DNA of 64,000 nt from Clytia hemisphaerica (GCA_902728285.1 CACVBU010000635.1:186001-250000); one strand, 5' to 3'. Shown: positions 45,197-56,125, counted from the stretch's first letter. Made by a program: numbers and translations. Notes: generated by a model from the letters alone, not told the origin.

Positions 45197-46343
45197 TTCT
45201 CGACTATTTTTCCTTTTCGAAATGAACAGAAAAATAGAAAACAATAAAGTTACTTTTTCATTGGTATTTGCTTGCATTAACACTCGTAGTAAAAAAATGT
45301 TTAACAAAATCAGTAGTAAAATTACAAGTTGGATAAGCTCAAATAAAATACAACTGAATTTTTGTGACGAAGCGTGTAGCGTAAAACCCCCAGTGGCTGT
45401 TTATTCTGGAGGAAACATTATCTCCGAGCCAATGGCATCCGTCACCCCGACCTTCGGAGGTTAAAGGTCTTCTCCCCTTTATGTACAAATTTTTTACTAA
45501 CGAAATTATTCCATCTGCAAGTGTTTCACCGTCAAATGTAAGAGATCATCAATTTAATTTATAATTATTATAATGGGTTTTTACGAGGTATGAGCTTCAT
45601 AGCTTCAAAATGTTATCAATCTATTTGTAATTTTCGTTTAAGGAATACCAAATTCATCAACTTGATAAAACACATTCACGATTCCATGTTTGATAATAAG
45701 TTGTCGGTGGTGAATTTTGATAAGATCGTCAATCTCCAATGACCGGCGTTTGTTTTGGTAATCGATCGTCTTTTAGTATATTCTATTGTATTCCTTGGTG
45801 GTTGATTGTCTGAGCCAGATCATCTGTTTGAAGTCCAGGAAGAAGCGCTCGTCCGATTGTTCCAATGTTATTGATCCTTGGTTGTCCTTTCTGTGGCTAG
45901 GGTTTCCATTCCGATCTTTCGTTCTCTTTGTATGTTGAATCGGTGTCTTTTCGATTGGTACGTTCGTCCGGATAAGTGTATGGATTGGTACGTTCGTCCG
46001 GATAAGTGCATCGGTTGGTACGTTGGTCCAGATAAGTGCATGAAATAGAAAACGAAATTGTTTGAATTTGCATGAGTTAACTTCTTTGAGTGAATGCAAG
46101 AGCGAGGATTTTCTCAATTTTTTGAACAGAATATAAAGGCTGAATAGCGCATGCATCTCATTATTACATAATGACGTGCATGCATAATTAAAATGCATTT
46201 CCGTGCAAAACTGTCGAGAACCTGTTTTTCCAGCTTTTTTCAATCGCTGGAAACTTCGTTTCTCGACTATTTTTCCTTTTCGAAATGAACAGAAAAATAG
46301 AAAACAATAAAGTTACTTTTTCATTGGTATTTGCTTGCATTAA
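45197..46343. repeat. Identical 84-bp direct repeats, 979 bp apart
   Basis: 45197-45280 and 46260-46343 are the same 84 bases (TTCTCGACTATTTTTCCTTT…TTGCTTGCATTAA). The first copy is fused to the PAN exon of copy B. The spacer contains a 30-bp tandem repeat at 45954-46043. Confidence 0.9.
45954..46043. repeat. 30-bp tandem repeat, three copies
   Basis: Unit GATTGGTACGTTCGTCCGGA plus TAAGTGTATG. On the minus strand it keeps an open frame as a 10-residue repeat ALIRTNVPI(H), but no protein is recognised. Confidence 0.9.
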
Positions 46344-46406
46344 ACACGAGAGAGAAAAAGAAAGAGGAAAAAACAACCATATTCTTTAAATATAATAAAT
46401 GGGCAT

Positions 46407-47481
46407 TTAAATTCCCAATGAACGTGAAACTCTAAATCTAGTTTCGGCTTTGTCTTTTATGTAAGTGTTCCTGCTGGTGCTTGAAGACCGTCGACCATGT
46501 TTTGAGATAAGACGATCAGAAATACCGTTGTTCGCAGCCTCTGATGCTCCTCCTGACCTCAAGGAATGTAAACCGTATATGGTAGGGTCGGTCATTTTTG
46601 AGATATGGTCTTTGAATGTGGTTAGGGCTGTCGTGTAGGATATTGGGCGGTGGCTATGCACGTTGTGGCCTGTTTTCGTCTTGTATAGATGGCAAATCAA
46701 GTATGCTTCAGGCTTGTGTCTTAGCCCGGACAATGCTAGATACTTACGAAGCCAGTAGATTGGACAACACTCTGTATCTGTTTTACTAATAAAAACGATT
46801 TTACCTTCGCGTACTTGATCTGTTTTTGAAAAAGGTAAATAAACTGTTACGCAAGACTTATCGAATGTTATTTCTTTCAACTGGATTTTCAGTATCTCGC
46901 TGATTCTAAAAAACCCTGCGAATCCTAAAAGGACCATGATAAGGAAGCGAATATCGACCAAGTTAGTAGAGGTTGAATATTTCCGTACGAGATTTTTTGA
47001 TAAGATCTGAGGACAAGGGCTCCTTTCTGTGGCAATTTTTTAAGGGGGATCTCCTTTCTGCTATTATACGTTTACCGCCTTCGATTGCTAGTCTGACGAG
47101 CGGATGATTGGTCGGAGAATCAAATCCGGAATTCAAGTGGCCCTAACGGATACCCAAAATTGCTGCGGTTAGTGCACCTTCGGTCGCGAAAGTATTGGTA
47201 AGATCGTTTATGTAAATTGCGACGTAGATCGGATCGGCGGGGCAGCTAATCACTTCGTCAAAGGGGTCGGACCAGATTAACCATTTCTCCCAGGCTGGCT
47301 TGTACTTCCTTAGGGTAGATTTTGCATAGGCTGCTTCTAATAGTACCGGAAGGCTTTCAGCTTTTCGTTTCAAGTTTCTGTCCTTAATGTTCAGTAGTTT
47401 CTCTCTAAACCCTGGCGCGTCGCCGTGATCTGTTGGGAAAAAAGAAAATGAATAGTTTTTTGTTACCTTTGTAGTGATCAT
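46407..47481 (-). pseudogene. DIRS tyrosine recombinase, with stop and frameshift
   Basis: It would integrate the circular cDNA of the element. The N-terminal core-binding part (47481-47143) has ESLPVLLEAAYAKSTLRKYK. The catalytic part (46961-46407, numbered from its Met) has Arg19 in FFRISEI, Lys46 in FSKTD, the HSLRSGG box (His132, Arg135), His155 in KHGRR and the nucleophile Tyr167 in RNTYIKD. All expected catalytic residues are present. Between the parts there is an in-frame TAG at about 47143-47145, where the family usually has Trp. The reading frame also shifts near 47040, next to an A-run. It is therefore inactive as assembled, although the shift could be a sequencing error. Confidence 0.85.
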
Positions 47482-47737
47482 ATCATGAAATGATAATGCA
47501 AATTGATAATCGTTGGAGAAAGCAGAGCTCCTTTAAATACGTTTGTACGGAGACATTGACGCCGAAACAGTGATCCACGGAGGCATTGTCACGGAAGCTT
47601 ATCTTCCACTTGGTTGCAATCATGGTAAACAGGCTTCCAATGAAGCGAGAAATGTCGTCAACATAAAACAGGAAAAAATACAATTGTTAAGGGAATTAGA
47701 TGACAAAGAAGTTGTATTTATTTCAATAGGTTATTTC

Positions 47738-48642
47738 TTACTCTAACATATCGATGAACAAGGCTAAGGAATAAAATTTGGCAAAGCCATCAAAAACGCA
47801 TTTAGTGTTGGAATAATTTACAAAGAAAGGATCTAGTACTAAAAACATTCTTACAAAAGGTTCAAATTGAAGACCGTTTGACGTCAGTAATGGCCAATAG
47901 TATGACGAAGGCCACAAGGGAACAAGCAATATTCCTTTACCTTTACAGTTTCTCAAGTGCTGAATAGTTTTACCTACTAGTGATATGGGAGGGCAAAGCC
48001 AATTAACCTCATTTTTTCCCCAATGACATGAAAATGCGTTGATTGCTGATGTCCCTGGGCAGTATTCACGAGAGTTGAATCTAGGGGATTTTTTGTTTAG
48101 GTTATCTGCAAATCTGTCGATTGTAATTTGTCCATAGTTTTTAATAATGTAATCGAAAGTCTCGTTGTCAATGGACCAATTATCTGTGTCGATCGATTTT
48201 GAAATTATATCGGCTGTTTCGTTTAACGCTCTAGGGATCCAAGTAGGATAAATTTCGATATTGTGTAGTAAACAAATGTTGAAAATATCGATTGCAATGT
48301 TTTGTAAGTGTTGTTTTGTACTACCTCGATTAATAATTTTACAGATATTGTCGCTGTCGGTAAACCACTCCACTGTCTCGTTTTCGAGTAATTGAGGAAA
48401 ATATAGCAAAATGTATTTAACTGCTGTTAGCTCACGAAATGTCGAACTTGTTTCCCTTTCGGTCTGGTCGAAATCTCCTTTTGCTATAATATTTCCAAAC
48501 TTTTGTACGACGTAACCTCCGTAACCGGTACCGCTTGCGTCCGAAAAAATAATTCTGGTGATCTCAAGTTTCGTTTTTATTCTGAAAGTTTTTACTTTTT
48601 CTAAATTGTTGTACCAAAATTCGAGTTCTTGTAAAACGTTAA
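47738..48642 (-). pseudogene. DIRS RNase H domain and C-terminal region
   Basis: An RNase H of the retroelement type, removing RNA from the RNA-DNA hybrid. Numbering from the open frame that begins at 48691, the acidic residues are Asp51 (FSDASGTGYGG), Glu87 (FRELTAV), Asp112 (FTDSDN) and Asp161 (NETADIIS), so the active site is intact. A further conserved-looking stretch follows (DRFADNLNKKSPRFNSR…NWLCPP), common after RNase H in DIRS elements. The first ~16 codons of the open frame (proline run) belong to the MITE at 48643-49206, not to the retrotransposon. The domain is physically separated from its RT by that MITE. Confidence 0.85.
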
Positions 48643-49206
48643 CCCTATTCGGACTAGGAGGGGGGGGGGGCTCTTTCTGTTCGGAGGTCAAACTATTAGT
48701 AATAGTTTCTGAAATAATAGAGATTTTGCTGTGAAATTTTCTGTAAATTCCTAACTTTTATTTAGCTTCAAAATAAAAAAAAAATTGACTCCTAAATATT
48801 TTCACACCTTGAGCATGATGACATTTCTGACAGTAAGGTGTCACAAAAATTGACACTTTTCTAATACAAATTTATTTTTGATGTCAAATATATCATTTAA
48901 ACCATAATTTATTGAATATTTAGGATGAAATAAGCATTTTAAACTCAGACAGCTTTTTCTAAAGCCTTTGTTAGAATACAATAGCTATTTATAAGAACAA
49001 AGGAAATTTTCAGTTTTTGCTCACTTTGGGCATGATAAGTGATGTCATCGAAAAAGATTTTTGTCAGAAGTTACCTTACGTGAAAAGGATTTTGTGTGCC
49101 AAATTTCATCCAAAAAGAACTACTAGATCAAAAGTTAAGGGGTGGTACAGGAAAAGCCCCCCCCCCCTAGTTCTGAACCGCCCCTAAAAGCCTAGGATGA
49201 ATAGGG
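48643..49206. mobile_element. piggyBac-like MITE inside the DIRS RT-RNase H ORF
   Basis: It starts CCCTATTCGGACTAGGAGGG and ends in the inverse TCCTAGGATGAATAGGG, i.e. terminal inverted repeats CCCTATTC…CTAGG. It is flanked on both sides by TTAA (48639-48642 and 49207-49210). CCCT-starting ends in a TTAA duplication are the piggyBac signature. It is 564 bp long, AT-rich, non-coding, with G/C runs just inside each end. The RT frame on one side and the RNase H frame on the other are in phase across a single TTAA, so the insertion, not erosion, separated them. Confidence 0.88.
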
Positions 49207-50270
49207 TTAAGACTCAAAAGACGCTTTTTGTCCCAGGAAAAACTTGATTCGACAAATTTGTAAATTTGTTTTGTGAATAAATAAACGATCGGACCGATAG
49301 CTGGTGCCATAGCAATGAGATTGCCTGCTATTCTGGAAATTTTTCTTGCCGATAAGAATTCACTATTTAACGCCTCTGAAATTAGCTTGAGCACTTTTTG
49401 GATTTTTGGTGTTGGAACTTCAAAATTCATGTTTTCTGTGTCTATAATGAATCCTAACCATGTTTTTTTTCTCTGGTTCAGGGCTAGATTTTTCGAAATT
49501 AACTGTTAGAGCGGATCGCATATCGTTGAGCATCAGGTCCCTTGTTTGTATTAAAGAGAAGTATGAATTGTCCCCTACGATACCGTCGTCTAAATACATA
49601 GCACATTTTATTCCTTTTGAACGCCATCTCTTGACTAATTGACGCACAAGCTTTGTAAAGACTAAGCATGCGATATTCAAACCAAAAGGTAAAACTTTAA
49701 ATACAAAAAATTGCATTTCGCTGTCAAATTCCCAAGCGAATCCTAGAAAAGTCTGAAATCTTAAGTTAATTGGTACGTGATGATACCCACTTTTGAGGTC
49801 AAAGGTAATTAGAAAATCGTCTTTATTAATCATCTCAGAAACCTGTTTTATATTTTCGTATGTGAATTTGTTTGGCTGAATGTGTTTGTTTACGTGCCTG
49901 AGATCTAGTACTAGCCTAAGTTTGGAATTCCTTTCTGCAACGGTCAGCGGATTGATGCAATAAGGTGGCTCTGTCACTTTTTCAATACAACCGTTTTCTA
50001 AAAGCTTTTCAATACTATCTTTGACAAACTCTCGATTCTTTAAGCTAGATGTGTTGTTTTTGGCGAAAAATGGAGAAGGATCCGATTCAAATGGTATTTT
50101 GTAGCCTTCCCGCACGATACCGAGGGCGAAATTCGACGCTTTCAATTCATTTTCCCAGAAGTTTGAAAATTCCTGAATTCTTCCGGCGACAGATAGACTT
50201 TCGGTAGATTGATCAAATTCCCAAAATCTCTCTGGAGTGGCAAAGTAAGAAAAAACTTTTCAAAAATGCG
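49207..50270 (-). pseudogene. DIRS reverse transcriptase, one frameshift
   Basis: RNA-directed DNA polymerase. The frame is open from about 50270 (…ATPERFWEFDQSTE), upstream of the first Met at 50145. Numbered from that Met: KLRLVLDLRHVNKHI (75-89), motif A FDLKSGYHHV (115-124), VLPFGLN (151-157) and catalytic YLDDG (184-188). After LEPEKK-like sequence the frame shifts at an A8 run (about 49462-49469) and continues in the frame of 49430-49207 with the connection region (ISRIAGNLIAMAPAIGP). One extra A explains the break. The ORF is then interrupted by the MITE. YLDDG and the connection sequence agree with DIRS RTs. Confidence 0.88.
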
Positions 50271-50585
50271 AAAAGTCGAAAAAAGAAAGAAAGTAAAATA
50301 AAAACAAATTTGATCAAGGTAAAATATCTCATTCGACGAATTGTCATGCGTTCATTAGCCAATACAAAGGCATAAATTATATATCAATGACATTCTTAAA
50401 AATCATAAACACGAATAATGGGCTTATGATGGCAATTTAAGAACACAACGTTAGTCATATGATAAAAATATATTATTATAGTCTATAAATTCAGCAGATT
50501 GCGAGGGTGAGGAAATTGTTTTTTAAAATTAATAACACGAATAAATTGTCTTTTTTGTAATGTCGTAACTCAATTATATAGTTTT
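50271..50585. other. Spacer between DIRS gag and RT
   Basis: AT-rich, no coding signal. It may hold part of the RT ORF's N-terminus in a damaged frame. Confidence 0.4.
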
Positions 50586-51363
50586 TTAACCGGATTTACT
50601 CCTGGTATTTGTTGAAGAAGGATTTTTATTAGTAGACGAAGACCTTGTTGTCGAGTAGGCAATCGAGGGTATTTGCGATGTGGTTGTAGAAGCTGAGGTA
50701 AAGGGGCAATGTGATAAATAATGGCCGACTCTCCTACATCCGTGACAAACTATATCGTCCATTCTATATTTTGAGTCTTGTTTTGATTTGGGCTTTTCTT
50801 TGTCGTCATCGAACCTGGCCTTTTTGAAAAGTTTAGTTTTTACTGATTCCGCGTTTATTATAGCTCTCTTCAGTCTTTCTTCTTCTGCCTCCCCTGATGT
50901 CAGTTCGTTAGCCTTAAATTCTTTCACAGTGAACCAGCCGTATGTATCAGCGATTCTCAAATGCTTCACCCTGGTTAGAATCAAATTCCTACCTTTTTCT
51001 AGATGATCTTTCATTGCTTGTACGTCGGCGGATTCCATGGCTTCTAACGTGTCGTCAATAACCTCCAACACTTGTTGATTGTGTTTGAATTGGTCGGTGT
51101 GGCCAGCTTTCGTAAATGTGATGTTGTCATTTAATCTCTGCTTATCCAATTTAGCTTTTAATTTTGAAAAATTTTGTCGAAGTACTAGCTGTTGCTTGAT
51201 CGAGTGCCTGTTTGGCGCGATTCTCAGCTTGTTGTATAACTGGTTGCATTTCGTTGCGAACTAATTGTTGTATTATAACTTGCAGTTGATTGTAGTCTAC
51301 GACATTCTGTTGTTGCTCAGCAATGTTGTTTTTCCTCTTCTCACAAGATACACGATGCTTTAC

Positions 51364-51431
<68 letters not shown>

Positions 51432-51471
51432 ATAGCACACGAAAAGTCCATAGTGAGGACCTCATTCGCAA
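50586..51471 (-). pseudogene. DIRS gag-like protein with CCHC zinc knuckle and (CA)n expansion
   Basis: A nucleocapsid-like protein that would package the element's RNA. The downstream part (51149-50586) has FKHNQQVLEVIDDTLEAM, HLRIADTYGWFTVKEF and a zinc knuckle CHGCRRVGHYLSHC (CX2CX4HX4C), then a serine/threonine-rich tail. The upstream part (51471-51151) has a glutamine-rich helix-like region (AEQQQNVVDYNQLQVIIQQL) in another frame. A one-base difference in the TTTTT run near 51165-51172 would join the two. The upstream frame is opened by the (CA)n tract, read as an alternating Cys-Val run, so the true start is uncertain. Confidence 0.8.
51364..51432. repeat. (CA)n microsatellite
   Basis: About 34 uninterrupted AC units, lying at the 5' end of the minus-strand gag frame. 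Confidence 0.97.
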
Positions 51472-52874
51472 CCCGTTAAAGTGAGGACCTACACAAAAAA
51501 GTCTATATCTTTAAATTAATGCAACCCACGGTAATAAAATTTTAGGTGGGGTTAGAGTAGACACTAATACGTAAAACAGCCCTAATAACACACCCCTATC
51601 TTTTAATTCAAAAATCCGTTATACCAAGGACCTGTGTCTATTTTTTCGTTTATAAGTACCCGTTAAAGTGAGGACTTCCCGGATTTCAGAAAATTCGTGT
51701 GTACAAACATGCAATCTGAGGACTTGAGTAAATGTTAATTATTAGTGACAGTCTGATTTGGTGTATAATGGAGGGTTGAGCACGAGTTTGTTGCGATGTA
51801 GTCAGAAGTAATTTTTAGAGATTTTAAATCAAACTTCTTAAAGGATATTTGTGGGGTTTTTCCACTAGTCAGGAAGCATTTTCATCCTCAGGGCATAAGT
51901 CACTGTCTGGTAAAGAATAAACATCAATCTTTAGAGATTTCTCTTTCATAATACGGCAGGGACATTATGCTTCAATAAACTTAAAAAAAAATCTTTTGTG
52001 CGAATTAATCAGACATTAATCTGAAATTGCACCGCTAAGGCTCGATGAGAGAGGAGGTGCTCTGCAAGGGTCTAAAATTTAAGGAAATACGAAATTTATG
52101 ATAAACTTCAAAAAGTTTGTCCTTAACAAGGCAAATATTATCGAAAAATTACACCAGGCGAGCCATAATGATAGATTTTTAGACAATTCTTTCCTGGGTC
52201 GGTTTTTAAAGACCTTAATTTTGGCCGCACACGGTCGTTTCTAGCAAAAAGCAAATTCAGGTTTTTTAAACAAAAAAATTTTTGGTTTTTTGTTACGTTT
52301 TATTTTTGAGCCGTCTGTAAGTGATCTGGAAAAAATGGACGTGTAAATACAGACTTAAGGCGCTATCGGATTGAGGCTTTAAATCATTTAACAATTTGTA
52401 GTTGATTGAGTCAATGAATTTGTCGTACTTTGTTATAAAATTCGTAAATCACACCTCACAACTCTCATAGGAGCTAAATTTTCTCGTCTCAATAACTTTA
52501 CTTATTGGTCAGCCAAGGGGACCCTTCAAATCCCTTCCGCGATTTTTTTCCCGCTGGTGGTCGTCGTCGTTAAGACTACTAAGTTTAAATCCTATTTCGG
52601 ATTATTTTCGGAAAACAAGTTATCGGGAAAACTTTCATTAATAGAAATTAAAAATTAGAATAGAATAGAATTAAAACATCATTAATAGATCTGATACTAA
52701 CAAATGAAGAACACCAAGTCAATGACATCCAATACCTAGCTCCTCTAGACAAGAGTGACCACAGTGTGCTTTCTTTTTTATGTGAATGCTTTTTCGAACC
52801 GAAAGTCTTAACCGAGAGGTTTAATTATAATAAAGCAGATTTTACAGATTTTACAGATTTTAGTTTAGTATTTT
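51433..52874. other. Non-coding flank of the DIRS element
   Basis: GTGAGGACCT recurs at 51448, 51481 and, as GTGAGGACTT, at 51669; two of these follow CCCGTTAAA. This motif is the complement of the AGGTCCTCACTTT motif in the satellite at 53.5-54.9 kb. No gene. Confidence 0.45.
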
Positions 52875-53104
52875 AAAGTCGGCAAAAATCGGCCAAAAGT
52901 ACCCAAAAAAGCGATTTCGGGCTATCGAGTTCACCCCGAACGCGTGAATTCTGAGCCAACTAGAAATGGTATAAACTCCAAATTTGGCAGGGAACTTTCC
53001 CTCGTCACCCTGAAGACTCCCTCAAAATTTGAGCTCGATTGGCACGCGTTCGGATGAACCCGATAGCCCGAAATCACCTTTTTGGGTATTTTTGGCCGAC
53101 TTTT
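52875..53104. mobile_element. Palindromic MITE, ~70-bp arms
   Basis: Arms 52875-52946 and 53043-53104 are inverted copies (AAAGTCGGCAAAAATCGGCC and, on the complement, AAAAGTCGGCCAAAAATACC). They share GATTTCGGGCTATCG and GAACGCGTG. Non-coding. Confidence 0.75.
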
Positions 53105-53462
53105 AAGACGAAATGAAAGGTTGCCACGGGTCAGGGCACACTTTGGGAAGGCCCAGGAACAATTTAGAACCCAGTGGAGTGGATGCAGCGTTCGGGCGGG
53201 CCCAAAGTCCGGGGTCTGGTAAAGTCAGTTTGACGACTTACAGGTGCTTCTGGGTAATTTTCTCCTCGTCTGAACAGAAAAACATTTTATGGAAAAAAAG
53301 AGGAAAATTGCAATAAATCAGCAAGTCCAAAAGGCTATCAGAGATCAACGGTACGGTACGAACAGAGAAGAAATATGTAGAACCGAGTATGTCAATGCAC
53401 GTAATCAGACCAACAGAAAGATAACACAAGTCAAAAAAAATCTCGAAAAACGAACATAAGGA
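53105..53462. other. Non-coding spacer
   Basis: No supported feature. Confidence 0.4.
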
Positions 53463-54924
53463 CATGTTGACTTAAAAACTATTACAACTTTAACCAACCA
53501 CAAGCTTTCTTGATCATTCAAAATTAATGGTATTTTACTAAAATTTAGATAAAATTCTTGGGTTTTCAAACATTACAGAACCTCAGGTGAAAATTCAATA
53601 TTTTCAGTTCCTCAATTTGTAGTGTGTCAAAGTTACAATGCAAAATCAAGGAAATTTTCAATCTGAATTTCGATCAAAACTGAGGTCCTCACTTTGCAAA
53701 AAATCTGTATTTAATCTTTTATGGCTACTTTCATTTAGATTCGCGTTGCCATCATCTTTTCTAAGATGATTTTATCATGCTAGGACATCTTACATGTTGA
53801 CTTAAAACAATTACAACTTTAACCAACCATAAATCATCTTGATCATTCAAAATTCATGGTATTTTACTAAAATTTGGTAAAGTTCTTGTGTTTCAAATAT
53901 TACAGAAGCTCTAAAAATCGTAAATATATTCTGGATGTAATTATTGACATTTAATCATTATTACTTATTCCTGTTTGAAAGATGTAGGTAAAAATACAAA
54001 ATGACTTCAGGTCCTCACTTTGTAGTGTGTCAAAGTTACAATGCAAAATCAAGGAAATTTCAATTTGAATTTCGATCAAAAGTGAGGTCCTCACTTTGCA
54101 AAAAGGTGTGTTTTAATCTTTTAAAGCATAACTTTCAGTTAGATTGGCAATGCCATTGTCATTCTAATATAATTTTATCACGCTAGGAACATCTTAAATG
54201 TTGACTTAAAAACAATTACAACTTTAACCACCACAAGCCATCTTGATAATTTAAGATTAATAGTATTTCACTAAAATTTAGATAGAATTCTTGCGTTTCA
54301 AACATTACAGCAGCTCTGAAAGTCAGAAATTTATTCACCATGTATACCTTAAAGTAAAAATGCAAAATAATTTCAGGTCCTCACTTTGTAGTGTGTCAAA
54401 AAAACAATGCAAAGTCAATGAAATTTTCGATCTGAATTTCGATCAAAAGTAAGGTCCTCACTTTGCAAAAAATGTGTGTTTAATCTTTTATGGCTACTTT
54501 CATTTAGATTCGCGTTCCCATTGTCTTTTCTAAGATAATTTTATCATGCTAGGAACATCTTACATGTTGACTTAAAAACAATTACAAATTTAACCAACCA
54601 TAAATCATCTTGATCATTCAAAATTCATGGTAATTTACTAAAATTTTGGTAAAGTTCTTGTGTTTCAAATATTACAGAAGCTCTAAAAATCGTAAATATA
54701 TTCTGGATGTAAGTATTGACATTTTAATCATTATTAATTATTCCTGTTTGAAAGATGTCGGTAAAAATACAAAATGACTTCAGGTCCTCACTTTGCAGTG
54801 TGTCAAAGTTACAATGCAAAATCAAGGAAATTTTCAATTTGAATTTCGATCAAAACTGAGGTCCTCACTTTGCAAAAAATGTGTGTTTAATCTTTTAATG
54901 CTACTTTCATTTAGATTAGCAATG
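53463..54924. repeat. Satellite array, ~370-410-bp monomer, about four copies
   Basis: ATGTTGACTTAAAA recurs at about 53465, 53794, 54199 and 54565. AGGTCCTCACTTTGCAAAA-like sequence recurs near 53681, 54083, 54452 and 54858. Other shared blocks are TTTTATCATGCTAGGA and CAAAATTCATGGTATTTTAC. Each unit also has a second, variant motif AGGTCCTCACTTTGTAGTGT. It abuts the next satellite directly. Confidence 0.85.
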
Positions 54925-55211
54925 CTTCAAAAGTGTTTTCGTTAAGCTGAAAAAGCTTAAAATCGATTCTAAATACCACTTGAATGCTTATGTGTTTTCC
55001 TTCAGCAGGAAAAGCTTCAAATCGATTCCAAATTCCATCTGAAGGATTGAAAACTGTCTTCATTCAGCAGAAAAAGCTTTAAAATGTCATCCCAAGTCTT
55101 CTAAAGTGCTTTCATTCGGCAAAACAAGCTTAAAATTGATTCTAAAAACCACCCGACTGCTTCAAAAGTGTTTTCATTCTGCAGAAAACGCTTAAAATTC
55201 ATTTCAAATTA
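54925..55211. repeat. Higher-order satellite, left remnant
   Basis: Monomers of about 60 bp (TTCAAAAGTGTTTTCATTCT, GCAGAAAACGCTTAAAATTC), the same family and orientation as 61398-64000. The array is cut off at TTTCAAATT by the 6.2-kb element. Confidence 0.88.
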
Positions 55212-55813
55212 GAACGAAAAGCATTCGTCGTGGACACACGAACGGTCAGTCATTCGTCACGAACGGTCTATCCGTTCGTCACGAATGCTTTTCGAGCGAC
55301 TTTCTTTTAAAGCGTTCGTCACAAACGCTTTCTAGATTTCGACTCATTCGTGACGAACGCTTTAATAGGGAGGCGTTTGTCACGAATGCTTTATGATTTA
55401 TGACGAATGCCTAAGCGTTCACGACGAACGCTTTGCTTTTAAACGAATGTCTAAGCGTTCATGACGAATGCTTGTGCATTTTTCACGAACGCTTTTCAAA
55501 TAGGGTCAAATCCAAACCGTTCGTGACGAATGGTTTGGTTCAAAGGCGTTCGTGGCGAATGACAAAAAGAGGTAGACTATGTTTAAAGCGTTCGTCACAG
55601 TTGCTTTGTTGTTTGTTACAATTATATAATCAGGAGCTCCAGCACAAAGTCATTTGCCTGGAAGCGAAATAAATATTTCATAATTTGTTTTATCACACGA
55701 GCCTTTCACTAGTTAGATCTCGATAAAGCGAACAGGGAATATAATTTTGTTGGAATTAAACATCCCTTTATCACAGAAACGAAGAAACAAAAATTTACTT
55801 GAATTTCAAACTA

Positions 55814-56125
55814 CAATCATCCACTAAATATTTGAGACAAAGGGGAGTTCCCGGTGTAATTTTGAACACCACAATTGATCTTTAATACAGTTGGAAAGTA
55901 GAGTTTTAACACGAGACTTAGGACTTAGGACCTTAGGATCTCAGGATTTAAAAGCTCAAATTTGCTCGAATGAGGCTTGGAATATAGCCTAGAAGCCATC
56001 AAACCCCTCTAAATCGAGATATTCAATGGAAGAAAGTCGAAGTGCTAAAATAGCAATTCTCGCCCGAACTTTAAATTCTGAAAAACGTTAAAATACACTA
56101 AAATCTCATATTTCGAGGGTGATTG
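55814..56125. mobile_element. CAATCATGG-family MITE, copy 4 (inverted), TA duplication
   Basis: CAATCATCCACTAAATATTT to GGGTGATTG, flanked by TA on both sides (55812-55813, 56126-56127). It carries the complement of the family's AAAACTCAGAGTTAAAACTC region as AGAGTTTTAACACGAGACTT. Confidence 0.75.

Larger units (their letters stand above)
37794..45307 (-). pseudogene. PAN/apple + fibrinogen-related domain gene, copy B (broken, chimeric 5' end)
   Basis: Exons: 45307 (or 45273, second Met)-44848, 44151-44032, 39971-39860, 39365-39204 and 37951-37794, with stop TAA at 37794-37796. Exons 2 and 4 are exactly as long as in copy A (120 and 162 bp). The last exon (…KGYSFEGSFMMFREK) supplies the fibrinogen C-terminal strand missing from copy A. 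Lesions: an in-frame TGA at 44996-44998 just after the PAN module (GLTGCLP-stop), and exon 3 ends at a donor five bases earlier than in copy A, so it joins exon 4 out of frame. The 5' end differs from copy A upstream of CCQEMC: an unrelated 84-bp segment, also present at 46260-46343, supplies the start. The gene spans MITEs, a 347-bp duplication and hairpins in a 4.1-kb intron. Function, if any, would be secreted glycan or pattern recognition. Confidence 0.75.
46380..51480 (-). mobile_element. DIRS-like (tyrosine recombinase) retrotransposon, degraded
   Basis: The minus-strand order is gag (51471-50586), reverse transcriptase (50270-49207), RNase H plus C-terminal region (48642-47738) and tyrosine recombinase (47481-46407). 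This order, and a recombinase in place of a DDE integrase, define the DIRS order. No Dam-type methyltransferase is seen. Outer boundaries are estimates: I could not find the inverted terminal repeats or internal complementary region by eye. It carries at least five inactivating changes. Confidence 0.85.

Noticed and set aside
45773-46243. 156-codon minus-strand frame with a 10-residue repeat
   Set aside because: The frame is produced by the 30-bp tandem repeat, whose length is a multiple of three; no protein family is recognised.
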